Source: an uncultured Ectothiorhodospiraceae bacterium
GTDB lineage: Bacteria > Pseudomonadota > Gammaproteobacteria > UBA6429 > Thiohalophilaceae
Direction: 5' to 3'
Length of the DNA: 64,000 nucleotides
Assembly (NCBI GenBank): GCA_947259575.1
Contig: CAMYMU010000001.1
Coordinates: 62,001-126,000 of the forward strand
The notes beneath the pieces were generated by a model that searched no databases, was not told where the DNA came from, and saw only the letters and a program-made list of their open reading frames with translations. This document shows, piece by piece, positions 56,730 to 64,000 of the stretch; position 1 is the first letter of the stretch, and every line of letters begins with the position of its first letter. Made by a program: the position numbers and the translations under genes.

Positions 56730-57323
56730 ATGATGCTGAACAAACTGATAGTTAGATTTAATGGACGCAAAATAGACGAACTCATTATCAGCAGAGATGT
56801 CTTTTCGATCGGCCGAAAGATGGATAATGACTTACGACTTGAAGATCCGACTGTCAGTAGTCATCATGCAAAACTCTTGCTAAAAAATGGTGGTTTGTTT
56901 ATCGAAGACTGTGATAGCACCAATGGTACATTGGTAAATGGTATACAAATTAGCGACAAATTATTAGCTGATGGTGATGTGGTGATGATCGGCAAGTACA
57001 CTATTGTTAATGAAGAAATAGCACAAGAGCCTGAATCAATTGAATTTGATCCGACTTTGCAAATTGGTAGTACAGAGTTAGACAATATGCTATCCCGCCT
57101 TGAAAAAGCGCATATTACGCACTCAGAAAGCTCCATTTCCATAGACAAAAAAACCTTAAACTGGATTGCGCAAGATGAAAACGGAGTTTGGTGGGGATTT
57201 GAAAATAAACCAGTACCGGGTATACATGGTTGGATTGACGGTCTTGACGGTACTAAGATCCTATTAAAACAGGATATCGCACAAAATCCTGATTGGCGTG
57301 ATACCTTGCAAAGGTTAGCGTAG
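56730..57323 (+). CDS. FHA-domain protein
   Basis: A 197-residue protein with an N-terminal FHA domain (about 20-90): FSIGRKMDNDLRLEDPTVSSHHAKLLLKN, then DCDSTNGTLVNG, the full phosphothreonine-binding signature. The C-terminal half (about 135-197) is a separate unit with repeated tryptophans (LNWIAQDENGVWWGFENKP, IHGWIDGLDGTK) and no family I know. It has no signal peptide. It could report phosphorylation state to carbon storage, but only position suggests this. It starts about 160 bp after glk. Confidence 0.85.
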   Translation: MMLNKLIVRFNGRKIDELIISRDVFSIGRKMDNDLRLEDPTVSSHHAKLLLKNGGLFIEDCDSTNGTLVNGIQISDKLLADGDVVMIGKYTIVNEEIAQEPESIEFDPTLQIGSTELDNMLSRLEKAHITHSESSISIDKKTLNWIAQDENGVWWGFENKPVPGIHGWIDGLDGTKILLKQDIAQNPDWRDTLQRLA

Positions 57324-57335
57324 CTCTTTTGAAAA

Positions 57336-57360
57336 TAAAAAAAGGGGCCCAGTGGCCCCT
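57336..57360 (-). terminator. intrinsic terminator (minus strand, possibly bidirectional)
   Basis: Stem AGGGGCC (57343-57349), loop CAGT, GGCCCCT (57354-57360). The A-run to its left becomes a seven-residue T tail on the minus strand, so it best terminates the small minus-strand gene; it may also stop the FHA transcript. Confidence 0.85.
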
Positions 57361-57387
57361 AAAAGTCGCCAGTGGCAGATTCTTTAT

Positions 57388-57606
57388 CTATAGGCGCCAG
57401 GATGAGCTTGGATCGTCATTTGCCTGAAGATCTTTCAGGTAAGTATCCAAATAATCTTTTGCGCGTGGCATATCAATGAAGGGTCCCTGGATACCTTCTC
57501 TGGTAAACACAAACCAGCCTTCAGTCATAATATGAAAAAAACGTTCGGGATTGCTGCGAAATTGCTCGCCGGCACGGGTTGGTAAATGTTGTTGTCCGTT
57601 ATCCAT
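57388..57606 (-). CDS. small conserved protein (DUF6316-like)
   Basis: A 72-residue cytoplasmic protein: GEQFRSNPERFFHIMTEGWF then VFTREGIQGPFIDMPRAKDYLD. The WF-x-TREG-x2-GPF pattern with a following helix recalls small gammaproteobacterial proteins I associate with DUF6316; this is from memory. A terminator lies right after the stop. It is convergent with the FHA gene and upstream of nothing on its strand; the tRNA-Arg gene lies about 210 bp upstream. Confidence 0.75.
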   Translation of the reverse strand: MDNGQQHLPTRAGEQFRSNPERFFHIMTEGWFVFTREGIQGPFIDMPRAKDYLDTYLKDLQANDDPSSSWRL

Positions 57607-57817
57607 TTCTACTTACCTGGCTCGTTAAATTAATATTTATTATGAGATGTATTTTAGTGATGGATCGGTGCGCCGTCTGTCAGATGTTCCTTAAGCTAGT
57701 GTAGGACATTTCTTACAGTTATTGTGAGGCCGGACAAAAACCGGGAGGGAATAGGGGGTTAAAAATACAACAAAATCAATGTGTTATATGCATATTGTAT
57801 CTAAAAGGAAGGCAAGA

Positions 57818-57894
57818 TGGCGTCCTCGACAGGACTCGAACCTGTAATCTATCCCTTAGGAGGGGATTGCATTATCCAGTTATGCTACGAGGAC
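57818..57894 (-). tRNA. tRNA-Arg(CCU)
   Basis: A 77-nt tRNA on the minus strand with encoded CCA: acceptor GTCCTCG/CGAGGAC, anticodon stem ATCCC/GGGAT around CTCCTAA (anticodon CCT), T-arm ACAGG-TTCGAGT-CCTGT. It decodes AGG. Confidence 0.97.
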
Positions 57895-57972
57895 GTAGTC
57901 TTTGATTTTCATGGGATTTTACCACTTAATGAGAGTGGCTTCATGTGCGTGGTTGGATTTAAGTGTTGCAGG

Positions 57973-58692
57973 TTAGAGATTCGCTGAGCGGCGCTGGTTG
58001 CGATCGAGCATGGCGACTATCCGTTCCACATGAGTCTGCTGATGAGGCTCAATTTCTAAAAATTTGCCCCCCACCAGTGAGTAGCCTTGTTCAGGGTAGT
58101 GACGGACGCTGCGTATTTCGATATCACAGGTAATCGAATTGTGGCCGGGTAGGCTAATGGTTGCATCAAAGATGGCTTGTCGTTCCTGGATAACACCGCT
58201 GGCCAACAAATCCAGTTTGGAACAAAAGCCACCCGCTGAAATATCAACAATGGAGCCGGTCATATTCTGCTTCAGAGGCACAGGGATAGAGACCCCCAGA
58301 TGATGTTCATTGTCGGCAGTTGCACGATAATGTTGCCGGCGTTGTCGGTATAACATTTTTTCCGGTAAGGCGAGACGGTACATTGCGATATGATTGCTGT
58401 CTTCAACTGCAAGAACCTGGGTCGTGAATTTTACTTCTACACCTTTGATCCGACCATCAAAGTGAATAGCGGTACCTTTACGAATTATTTTGTGGCCACT
58501 CGTTGAATTTAACTCATCGAGAAAGAACCATTGCTTATCTGCAAGCACATCAATAATTATTGTGTTGTAAATAGTTTTGTCTTTATCAAGGGTGATGCTA
58601 ACCAGGGCTCGTACAGCTTTGAGCCTCTTTAACAGGCTTATCATGTATGGTTTATAGGTGATGGCCTGTTCTGGTTCCTGGTTGTTCGACAT
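57973..58692 (-). CDS. flagellar brake protein YcgR-type (PilZ)
   Basis: A 239-residue two-domain protein: an N-terminal YcgR-like beta domain (about 15-110; ALVSITLDKDKTIYNTIIIDV) and a C-terminal PilZ domain (about 118-225; RRQHYRATADNEHH with RxxxR, then IVDISAGGF with D-x-S-x-x-G). In enterobacteria YcgR with c-di-GMP slows the flagellar motor. The ATG at 58692 lies 7 nt after the flgN stop; a longer in-frame start inside flgN is rejected. It is the last gene of a flgM-flgN-ycgR unit, supporting the motility assignment. Confidence 0.9.
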   Translation of the reverse strand: MSNNQEPEQAITYKPYMISLLKRLKAVRALVSITLDKDKTIYNTIIIDVLADKQWFFLDELNSTSGHKIIRKGTAIHFDGRIKGVEVKFTTQVLAVEDSNHIAMYRLALPEKMLYRQRRQHYRATADNEHHLGVSIPVPLKQNMTGSIVDISAGGFCSKLDLLASGVIQERQAIFDATISLPGHNSITCDIEIRSVRHYPEQGYSLVGGKFLEIEPHQQTHVERIVAMLDRNQRRSANL

Positions 58693-58699
58693 AGTGTTG

Positions 58700-59197
58700 T
58701 TAAGCTTTGGCGATGATTTTTTGGTTCTGTTTGTTTTCGTGTGCACCTGATTGAGAGTAGCTGTCCTCACCTACAACTGCTCCACGCAAGATAGAGAGTG
58801 CATCCTGAGCATGCCGATGTAAGTGTGCGACGAGGATGCCATTGATCTGGTTCTGGGTACTGCATTTCTGGCCCAGATAGGTAATGCGTTTCCACAAAGA
58901 GGCAACTTGTTGTTGGAGACTGGTCGGCTTGGACTTCAGCCAGGTTTGGATGCCCGCTTTGTCTGGTGTAATCTGTAGTTGTTGGCAGAGTGATTGGCGT
59001 AATTGTTCGGCCTGCTCAACCTTAGTGGTGAGTTGTTCTTTGTTGCTAGCGATGGATTCACTGCGCTCGAGATCTTGATCGGTTAGTGCTGCTTCTTCAT
59101 CTAGCAAAAGGTTGTTTAATTTATCGAGGTGTTCGCTTAACCCTGTTAGGTTAGCGACAAATGATTTAGTTAGTTCTTGTTGGTCCATCTTGGGCAA
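58700..59197 (-). CDS. flgN: flagellar chaperone FlgN
   Basis: FlgN escorts the hook-filament junction proteins FlgK and FlgL. This 165-residue protein is helical with heptad patterns (LLDEEAALTDQDLERSESIA, KEQLTTKVEQAEQLRQSL) and the late NGILVAHLHRHAQDALSIL segment typical of FlgN. Assignment rests on this and on its place 8 bp after flgM; sequence identity in the family is low. Confidence 0.88.
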   Translation of the reverse strand: MPKMDQQELTKSFVANLTGLSEHLDKLNNLLLDEEAALTDQDLERSESIASNKEQLTTKVEQAEQLRQSLCQQLQITPDKAGIQTWLKSKPTSLQQQVASLWKRITYLGQKCSTQNQINGILVAHLHRHAQDALSILRGAVVGEDSYSQSGAHENKQNQKIIAKA

Positions 59198-59205
59198 CTA
59201 GTAGC

Positions 59206-59511
59206 TTAGAAATCTGATTCGAAATCCATCATTTTATCGGCAACCCGATCTGGATCGACACGATATTCGCCACGTGAGATCGCATCGCGGACACGATTAA
59301 CATGGGCCTGATCAACATCGGGCTGGGTAGCCAGTTTTTGTTCGAGTGATTGTAAACGCGAGGCCATGTCAGTAAGACTCACGGTGTCACTGGTGCCTGT
59401 AGAATGACTACCTTGAGTGCTTGAACTGCTATCGCGACGTACACTGCCGACCTGGCGATCCCCTGATTGTTGGCTTCGCCCCGAATTGATTCCCGTTATG
59501 TCATTTGGCAT
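59206..59511 (-). CDS. flgM: anti-sigma-28 factor FlgM
   Basis: FlgM binds FliA until hook completion, when it is exported. The 101-residue protein has the disordered Ser/Gly-rich N-terminus (MPNDITGINSGRSQQSGDRQ) and the C-terminal sigma-binding helices (HVNRVRDAISRGEYRVDPDRVADKM, then FESDF). A sigma-28-like promoter (59547-59573) precedes it, giving the usual autoregulatory loop. Confidence 0.93.
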   Translation of the reverse strand: MPNDITGINSGRSQQSGDRQVGSVRRDSSSSTQGSHSTGTSDTVSLTDMASRLQSLEQKLATQPDVDQAHVNRVRDAISRGEYRVDPDRVADKMMDFESDF

Positions 59512-59546
59512 GACTCTTTAACTCCTAACGCTTTTTGCCTCTTTTG

Positions 59547-59573
59547 TTAGCGGCACTATATAAGAAAGCTTTA
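59547..59573 (-). promoter_or_regulatory. sigma-28 (FliA) promoter of flgM
   Basis: On the minus strand TAAAGCTT-N11-GCCGCTAA, against the consensus TAAAGTTT-N11-GCCGATAA (one mismatch in each box, exact spacing). The start would be about 59539, 28 bp before the flgM ATG. Confidence 0.8.
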
Positions 59574-59602
59574 GGCCACTAGATACAACTAATTGATTTT
59601 AA

Positions 59603-60352
59603 TTACATTTTAACCCTTACGGTCGAACGGGCTATTACCTCAGCAGAGATTTTACGCCCACTGCGGTTGTTTTTTACCTGGATAACCTGTCCCTGGTGGC
59701 CATCCATGAGGGCCTCACCACTGGTTCGTATTTTCAGTCCATTCGATTCAGCAATGATGGATATGATATCACCACGGTTTACCAACCGTTTGGGTTTCAC
59801 CATGCGGGGTGTGATCACTGCATCATGGCGAATTGAGCGTTTGGCGGTCATGCCAACCAGGTGATCTGTCTCGGTGAAGACCCCAGCAGGGTAGCGACTA
59901 ATATCCTGGCGGACAAATTGCAGATCATCTTTGCTGATATTGCTATTTCTTGCCAAAGGACGGCTGGCAACCAGTACCTCAGTGAATGCTTTGACATGCA
60001 CCTGGACATGCACTTTCCACTGGGGCTGGGTACAACGTACGCCGAGGGTGGCTGAGCCAATAGGTTCCCGGCTGCTGGGTAAAAATACCCGTAGCATCTG
60101 CTGGCACTTGGCTAAACGTAAGCGCTTGTCCAATTTGCCAAATTTGAGCTTTAATTCATAGCGATGATCAAAATGTTGGTGCAAAAATTTACTCGCGGCG
60201 ATCTCGAGATCAGCGTGTGCCTGCCACTGTTTTTGTGCGTGGGCTGGCATGACACTAAGCAGGCAAAAGCTTGCCATAAATATGACGCTTGACCATTTTA
60301 TGCGTCTAATTACTTGATCTAAAAGCTTGTCTGTCATTGGCTCTTTTTCCAT
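59603..60352 (-). CDS. flgA: flagellar P-ring assembly chaperone FlgA
   Basis: A periplasmic protein that assembles the FlgI P-ring. The 249-residue sequence has a signal peptide (hydrophobic SVIFMASFCLLSVMPAHA, cleavage after AHA near residue 39), and a C-terminal SAF/AFP-like domain: VLVASRPLARNSNISKDDLQF, GMTAKRSIRHDAVITPRMV, then VNRGDIISIIAESNGLKIRTSG. The start may be 60352 or the ATG five codons later (MTDKLLD). It is divergent from cheV with a sigma-54-like promoter upstream. Confidence 0.94.
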   Translation of the reverse strand: MEKEPMTDKLLDQVIRRIKWSSVIFMASFCLLSVMPAHAQKQWQAHADLEIAASKFLHQHFDHRYELKLKFGKLDKRLRLAKCQQMLRVFLPSSREPIGSATLGVRCTQPQWKVHVQVHVKAFTEVLVASRPLARNSNISKDDLQFVRQDISRYPAGVFTETDHLVGMTAKRSIRHDAVITPRMVKPKRLVNRGDIISIIAESNGLKIRTSGEALMDGHQGQVIQVKNNRSGRKISAEVIARSTVRVKM

Positions 60353-60421
60353 AACTCTCAGTGATTTCAGTGTGTTAGTGTTTAAGGACCTGCTTTCTGC
60401 CCCATCTATGTGTATTGATTA

Positions 60422-60437
60422 AGCAATTGCTATGCCA
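60422..60437 (-). promoter_or_regulatory. sigma-54 promoter of flgA
   Basis: Minus strand TGGCATAGCAATTGCT, with GG and GC separated by exactly 10 bp (-24/-12), near consensus TGGCACG-N4-TTGCW. The start would be about 60410, some 58 bp before flgA. Confidence 0.65.
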
Positions 60438-60449
60438 CTAGATTGATAC

Positions 60450-60476
60450 TAAGTATTTGTATTGCCTGGCCGATAA
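60450..60476 (+). promoter_or_regulatory. sigma-28 (FliA) promoter of cheV
   Basis: TAAGTATT-N11-GCCGATAA: a perfect -10 box and five or six of eight in the -35 box, at exact spacing. The start would be near 60484, 31 bp before the cheV ATG. Confidence 0.8.
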
Positions 60477-60514
60477 GGTTGTCAGATATAACTAACTTAT
60501 ATGTGGAGACTGCT

Positions 60515-61471
60515 ATGGCAGGCATGATGGATGGCGTTGATCAACGCACTAACCTGGTTGGTGAAAACCGCTTAGAGTTATTACTGTTTGGATTAGGCGG
60601 CCGGCAAAAGTACGGTATAAACGTATTTAAGGTACAGGAAGTGATCCAGTGTCCACCCTTGACTGCGCTTCCGAAAGCGCATCCCATTGTGCGTGGTATT
60701 GCCAATATGCGTGGTAAGACCATCACCATTATGGATTTAGCGATGGCGATTGGTAGAAAACCCATCGAGATGGCCGAAGACCAATACTTGATTGTTACTG
60801 AGTACAATCGTTCGACTCAGGGTTTCCTGGTCAGCAGTGTCGATCGCATTGTCAATATGAACTGGAAAGAAATAATGGCACCACCCAGAGGCGTGGGAAA
60901 AAATAATTACATGACAGCTGTGACTAAGATAGAAGAACAATTGGTTGAGATCATTGATGTTGAAAAAGTAATGGCTGAGCTGGTCGGTATGGAAATTGAA
61001 GTTGCATCAGAGTCGACGGTTGATTCTAGCGAGGCGACTTCAATAAAACTTCTGGTCGCTGATGATTCTCTGGTTGCTCGCAAACAGGTAAAAGCAACTT
61101 TGGATAAAGTAGGTTTAGAATGTGACCTGGCGAAAAACGGTGCCGAGGCCTTAGAAATGTTACAAGCAGCGGTAGCTGATGGCAAACCATTATCCGAGAC
61201 CTATGATGTTATGATTTCAGATATCGAGATGCCAGAAATGGATGGATATACACTCACAACAGAAGTGCGCGCCGACGATCGTCTAAAGGGGTTGCCCATC
61301 ATGTTGCACACCTCGTTAAGTGGTACGTTTAACAGTAACATGGTGAAAAAAGTCGGGGCTGACAGGTTTGTTGCCAAGTTTGATGCACCTGAATTGGCAA
61401 GGGAAGTACGAGAACTGATGGTTGAGAAAGGATTGTTGAAACCGGACGCACCAGTGGATGAAGATAATTAA
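60515..61471 (+). CDS. cheV: chemotaxis protein CheV
   Basis: CheV couples receptors to CheA and is itself phosphorylated. The 318-residue protein has a CheW-like domain (about 15-150; LLLFGLGGRQKYGINVFKVQE then NMRGKTITIMDLA) and a C-terminal receiver domain (about 175-305) with the phospho-accepting aspartate D236 in MISDIEMPEMDG and a late MLHTSLSG segment. The ATG at 60515 has GGAG upstream; a longer start at 60443 would begin ahead of the sigma-28 promoter. cheR follows 14 bp later. Confidence 0.95.
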   Translation: MAGMMDGVDQRTNLVGENRLELLLFGLGGRQKYGINVFKVQEVIQCPPLTALPKAHPIVRGIANMRGKTITIMDLAMAIGRKPIEMAEDQYLIVTEYNRSTQGFLVSSVDRIVNMNWKEIMAPPRGVGKNNYMTAVTKIEEQLVEIIDVEKVMAELVGMEIEVASESTVDSSEATSIKLLVADDSLVARKQVKATLDKVGLECDLAKNGAEALEMLQAAVADGKPLSETYDVMISDIEMPEMDGYTLTTEVRADDRLKGLPIMLHTSLSGTFNSNMVKKVGADRFVAKFDAPELAREVRELMVEKGLLKPDAPVDEDN

Positions 61472-61485
61472 TTATTGGTGTTCTT

Positions 61486-62364
61486 GTGGATGCAGCACAG
61501 ATAGGAAGTGATACTAGTCGAGTGACAGAGTCATTATTATCAAAAGAACAATACGATAGCTTTCGAGTCTTTTTGGAAGACTCGTGTGGTATTGTCCTGG
61601 GCGATAACAAACACTACCTAGTAACTTCTCGCCTTAATCGGCTAACCCAAGAGTTTTCGTTCGATTCTCTCAATGCAATGATTGATGCACTCAAGCATAA
61701 GAATGACAACCGTTTAAAAGAACGGATTATTGATGCAATGACAACGAATGAAACTAGCTGGTTTCGCGATAATTACCCCTATGAACTGTTGCGCGAAAAC
61801 CTGGTTCCAGAAGTTCTTAAGAAAAAGCCTGCACGCTTTCGGATATGGTCGGCTGCCAGTTCAACAGGGCAAGAGCCTTATTCGATCAGTATGATCCTTA
61901 ACGAGATGCAAATCAAACAACCGGGGATGTTAAATATACCGGTGGAAATTGTTGGGACAGATATATCCAATACAGTGCTAAATATAGCGCGACGAGGTGA
62001 GTATGATGGACTTAGCTTATCTCGCGGTATTAGTGATGAACGCAAGAAGATGTTTTTCAAGGCCCTGGATAATGACCGCTGGGCTTTAAATGATAAAGTC
62101 AAATCAAATGTAAGATTCAGTGAACTCAATTTACTGCAAAACTACGCACTATTAGGTAAGTTTGATCTTATATTTTGTCGCAATGTCTTAATCTATTTTT
62201 CCTCGGAATTAAAAAGCGATATTCTTACTCGCATGGCCAAGGTGCTGAATCCTGGCGGCTACCTCATTCTGGGTGGTTCTGAGTCACCTACAGGTTACTG
62301 TCGTGACTTTGAAATGACTCGTTTTCCTAAGGGTGTGGTTTATCGTTTGAAAGAACCAGAATAA
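61486..62364 (+). CDS. cheR: chemotaxis protein methyltransferase CheR
   Basis: CheR methylates receptor glutamates using SAM. The 292-residue protein has the N-terminal helical CheR domain (FRVFLEDSCGIVLGDNKHYLVTSRL, then TTNETSWFRD) and the SAM-binding domain (RIWSAASSTGQEPYSISMIL, VEIVGTDISNTVLNIARRGEY, DLIFCRNVLIYFS). The GTG at 61486 is taken; a GTG at 61520 would trim 11 poorly conserved residues. cheV-cheR next to flgA/flgB is the gene order of vibrios and pseudomonads. Confidence 0.96.
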   Translation: MDAAQIGSDTSRVTESLLSKEQYDSFRVFLEDSCGIVLGDNKHYLVTSRLNRLTQEFSFDSLNAMIDALKHKNDNRLKERIIDAMTTNETSWFRDNYPYELLRENLVPEVLKKKPARFRIWSAASSTGQEPYSISMILNEMQIKQPGMLNIPVEIVGTDISNTVLNIARRGEYDGLSLSRGISDERKKMFFKALDNDRWALNDKVKSNVRFSELNLLQNYALLGKFDLIFCRNVLIYFSSELKSDILTRMAKVLNPGGYLILGGSESPTGYCRDFEMTRFPKGVVYRLKEPE

Positions 62365-62464
62365 AGCGATCGATTTGCCGCTTGGCCAATCTTTGCCTCT
62401 TTTGCCTCCTGATAAACACCGCTCTAAATTAACTAACTCATTGTTTTAAATAACAAATAAACTG

Positions 62465-62480
62465 TGGCACGGTTGTTGCT
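62465..62480 (+). promoter_or_regulatory. sigma-54 promoter of flgBCD
   Basis: TGGCACGGTTGTTGCT has the -24 GG (62466-62467) and -12 GC (62478-62479) with exactly 10 bp between, a near-perfect RpoN site. Transcription would start near 62491, 24 bp before flgB. Confidence 0.88.
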
Positions 62481-62514
62481 CTGTCTACATTAGATTTTAC
62501 GGATGGAGCATACA

Positions 62515-62913
62515 ATGCCTTTTAGTTTTGATTCATATCTCAGTGTGCACGAACCAGCTTTGCATTTAAGAGCGAAGCGGGCGCAAGTGTTGGCATCAAA
62601 CCTTGCCAATGTCGATACTCCCAATTACAAAGCCAGAGACATTGACTTCCAGGCGGCACTTAAGACAGTAAGGGGCGGTCAGACTGCGGGCATGCTGCGC
62701 GGTACACATGCAAACCACATCCAACCACAATCATTTATCTCGGGTTACGAACTTCAATATCGCAATCCTTACCAGGCTTCACTGGATGGCAATACTGTTG
62801 AGCATCAGGTTGAAATGGCAGCCTACTCAGATAATGCCATGCGTTATTTAGCTAACTTAAGATTTCTTTCTGGAAAGTTCAACACACTAAGAACTGCGAT
62901 AAAGGGACAATAA
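62515..62913 (+). CDS. flgB: flagellar basal-body rod protein FlgB
   Basis: FlgB is the proximal rod protein. The 132-residue sequence has the export/rod signature RAKRAQVLASNLANVDTPNYKARDIDF (N-terminal) and the C-terminal helix VEMAAYSDNAMRYLANLRFLSGKF. The ATG at 62515 follows GGAG by 7 bp; an in-frame ATG at 62503 overlaps that site. flgC starts 2 bp after the stop. Confidence 0.97.
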   Translation: MPFSFDSYLSVHEPALHLRAKRAQVLASNLANVDTPNYKARDIDFQAALKTVRGGQTAGMLRGTHANHIQPQSFISGYELQYRNPYQASLDGNTVEHQVEMAAYSDNAMRYLANLRFLSGKFNTLRTAIKGQ

Positions 62914-62914
62914 G

Positions 62915-63328
62915 ATGTCACTGTTTAATGTATTTGATGTATCAGGCTCAGCACTACAAGCACAAAGCGTCAGGCTGAATACAACCTCAAGTAATCTAGC
63001 CAACGCTAACAGTATTAGCAGCAGTAGTGGAGAAACATACCGCGCGAGACACCCTGTATTTGCTCCCTTGATGAAGGACTTTGGTGAACAGGATCCCGAT
63101 GTAGGAGTAAGAGTACTAGGAGTGGTTGAAAGTCAAAAACCATTACGACGTGAACACAACCCAGAACATCCTATGGCGGATGAGGAAGGATTTATATTTT
63201 TGCCTAACGTCAATGTTGTTGAAGAGATGGCGAATATGATTTCCGCATCACGTGCGTATCAAACGAATGTTGAAGTAATGAATAGTGCCAAACAGATGCT
63301 AATGCGGACGTTGGCAATCGGTCAATAG
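62915..63328 (+). CDS. flgC: flagellar basal-body rod protein FlgC
   Basis: The 137-residue rod protein FlgC: N-terminal VFDVSGSALQAQSVRLNTTSSNLANANS, the variable middle (YRARHPVFAPLM), and the C-terminal PNVNVVEEMANMISASRAYQTNVEVMNSAKQM motif shared by axial proteins. It is second in flgBCD. Confidence 0.97.
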   Translation: MSLFNVFDVSGSALQAQSVRLNTTSSNLANANSISSSSGETYRARHPVFAPLMKDFGEQDPDVGVRVLGVVESQKPLRREHNPEHPMADEEGFIFLPNVNVVEEMANMISASRAYQTNVEVMNSAKQMLMRTLAIGQ

Positions 63329-63344
63329 TCAGAGGAATTATACG

Positions 63345-64000
63345 ATGGAAGGTATAGATAAATCATTGCCGACTTTTGAAAGTCTTGGGCTTCGCAAAGA
63401 AAAGCCAATTGAAAAGCCACGCCTAACGCAAGAAGACTTTATGAAGTTGATGATGGCGCAGATGAAGCACCAGGATCCAACCAAACCAATGGAGAATGGT
63501 GATTTCATAAGTCAGATGGCACAGTTTAGCTCTGTAAAAGGTCTTAAAGAGATAAAGGACTCATTTAATACTCTTGCCAACGCGTTGCAGTCATCACAGG
63601 CCTTACAAGCATCATCCATGGTTGGTCGCAAAGTGATGGTACCAGGCAATTCAACTGAGTTAACTGCCCAGGGTAGTTTGCGTGGAAGCATTGACTTACA
63701 AAACGAATCTGAATCAGTCAGCGTGAAAGTTTTTAATAAGTCAGGTGAGCAGGTGCATACAGTTGATCTTGGTCAGCGTGGAAAGGGTAGTGCGCAGTTT
63801 ACATGGGATGGAGTTATCAAAAAGGCCAACCCAGAAGTGCCAGGTAGCGAAGACGTTGTCGCGCCACCTGGGGTGTACAGCATAAAAGCTGAAGCAATGA
63901 TTGATGGCGAGATACAGTCTATTAAAACCTTTGTTGTGGATAAGGTCGACAGTGTTTCGTTAGCAAAAGACAGTAAAGGCGTAACGTTAAACCTCACCAA
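63345..64000 (+). CDS. flgD: flagellar hook cap protein FlgD (partial, runs off window)
   Basis: An open frame from ATG 63345 to the window end with no stop (218 codons visible). The FlgD core LTQEDFMKLMMAQMKHQDPTKP then MENGDFISQMAQFSSVKGL is unmistakable, followed by the FlgD tudor/Ig-like region (MVGRKVMVPGN...GAYSIK-type strands). FlgD caps the growing hook. AGAGGAA lies 8-14 bp before the ATG. It continues beyond position 64000. Confidence 0.95.
   Translation, partial: MEGIDKSLPTFESLGLRKEKPIEKPRLTQEDFMKLMMAQMKHQDPTKPMENGDFISQMAQFSSVKGLKEIKDSFNTLANALQSSQALQASSMVGRKVMVPGNSTELTAQGSLRGSIDLQNESESVSVKVFNKSGEQVHTVDLGQRGKGSAQFTWDGVIKKANPEVPGSEDVVAPPGVYSIKAEAMIDGEIQSIKTFVVDKVDSVSLAKDSKGVTLNLT

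Overview
The window is an ordinary chromosomal stretch of a motile gammaproteobacterium outside the Enterobacterales. Evidence is the gene order (ffh/ccsA/corB, rpsP-rimM-trmD-rplS, xerD-dsbC, fdxA-mutS, recA-recX-alaS-lysC-csrA), the FimV-type and PilZ/FHA proteins, and a sigma-54/sigma-28 flagellar promoter hierarchy like that of pseudomonads and vibrios. Base composition looks moderate (mid-40s % GC by eye, not computed). I cannot name a genus; a marine or sulfur-oxidiser-like lineage is a guess. No prophage, insertion sequence, CRISPR array or restriction/defence island was seen.

Layout. 1-8.8 kb: an unknown membrane protein, a lipoprotein, a TerC-PGPGW fusion, radA, small PilZ and FHA proteins, a CorC/CNNM protein, a CcsA-like protein and an MBL hydrolase. 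8.9-12.5 kb: ffh and the rpsP-rimM-trmD-rplS operon. 12.6-19.5 kb: a TPR secreted protein, an OPT transporter, a lipoprotein, ogt, xerD and an unusual DsbC carrying a FimV/LysM-like N-terminus. 19.5-29.5 kb (minus strand): AddA-like and AddB-like recombination nucleases, fdxA and mutS. The 421 bp between the two nuclease genes holds, on the plus strand, what I read as an undescribed CsrB/RsmZ-type regulatory RNA: nine GGA motifs in 143 nt, three hairpins with GGA in the loop, a promoter and a Rho-independent terminator.

29.5-40.3 kb: PilZ, pncC, orphan genes, thpR, a WYL regulator divergent from recA, recA-recX, alaS, lysC, csrA, then tRNA-Ser(GCU) and tRNA-Arg(ACG). The tRNA-Ser gene is surrounded by fragments of itself and clusters of small hairpins. 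40.5-56.6 kb: a complete glycogen cycle, with glk and pgm (glucose to glucose-1-phosphate), two glgC genes, glgA and glgB for synthesis, and GH57, malQ and glgP for breakdown. It is arranged as divergent units around intergenic regions that share an AGTGCA-type motif. 56.7-58 kb: an FHA protein, a small protein and tRNA-Arg(CCU). 58-64 kb: ycgR-flgN-flgM and flgA (minus), cheV-cheR and flgBCD (plus, flgD cut by the window end), with readable sigma-54 and sigma-28 promoters.

How it fits together: CsrA classically controls glycogen storage and flagellar motility, and CsrB/Rsm-type RNAs sequester CsrA. This window has csrA, a candidate CsrA-titrating RNA, the glycogen cluster and the start of a flagellar/chemotaxis region within 40 kb, so a carbon-storage/motility switch is a reasonable inference, not something the sequence proves.
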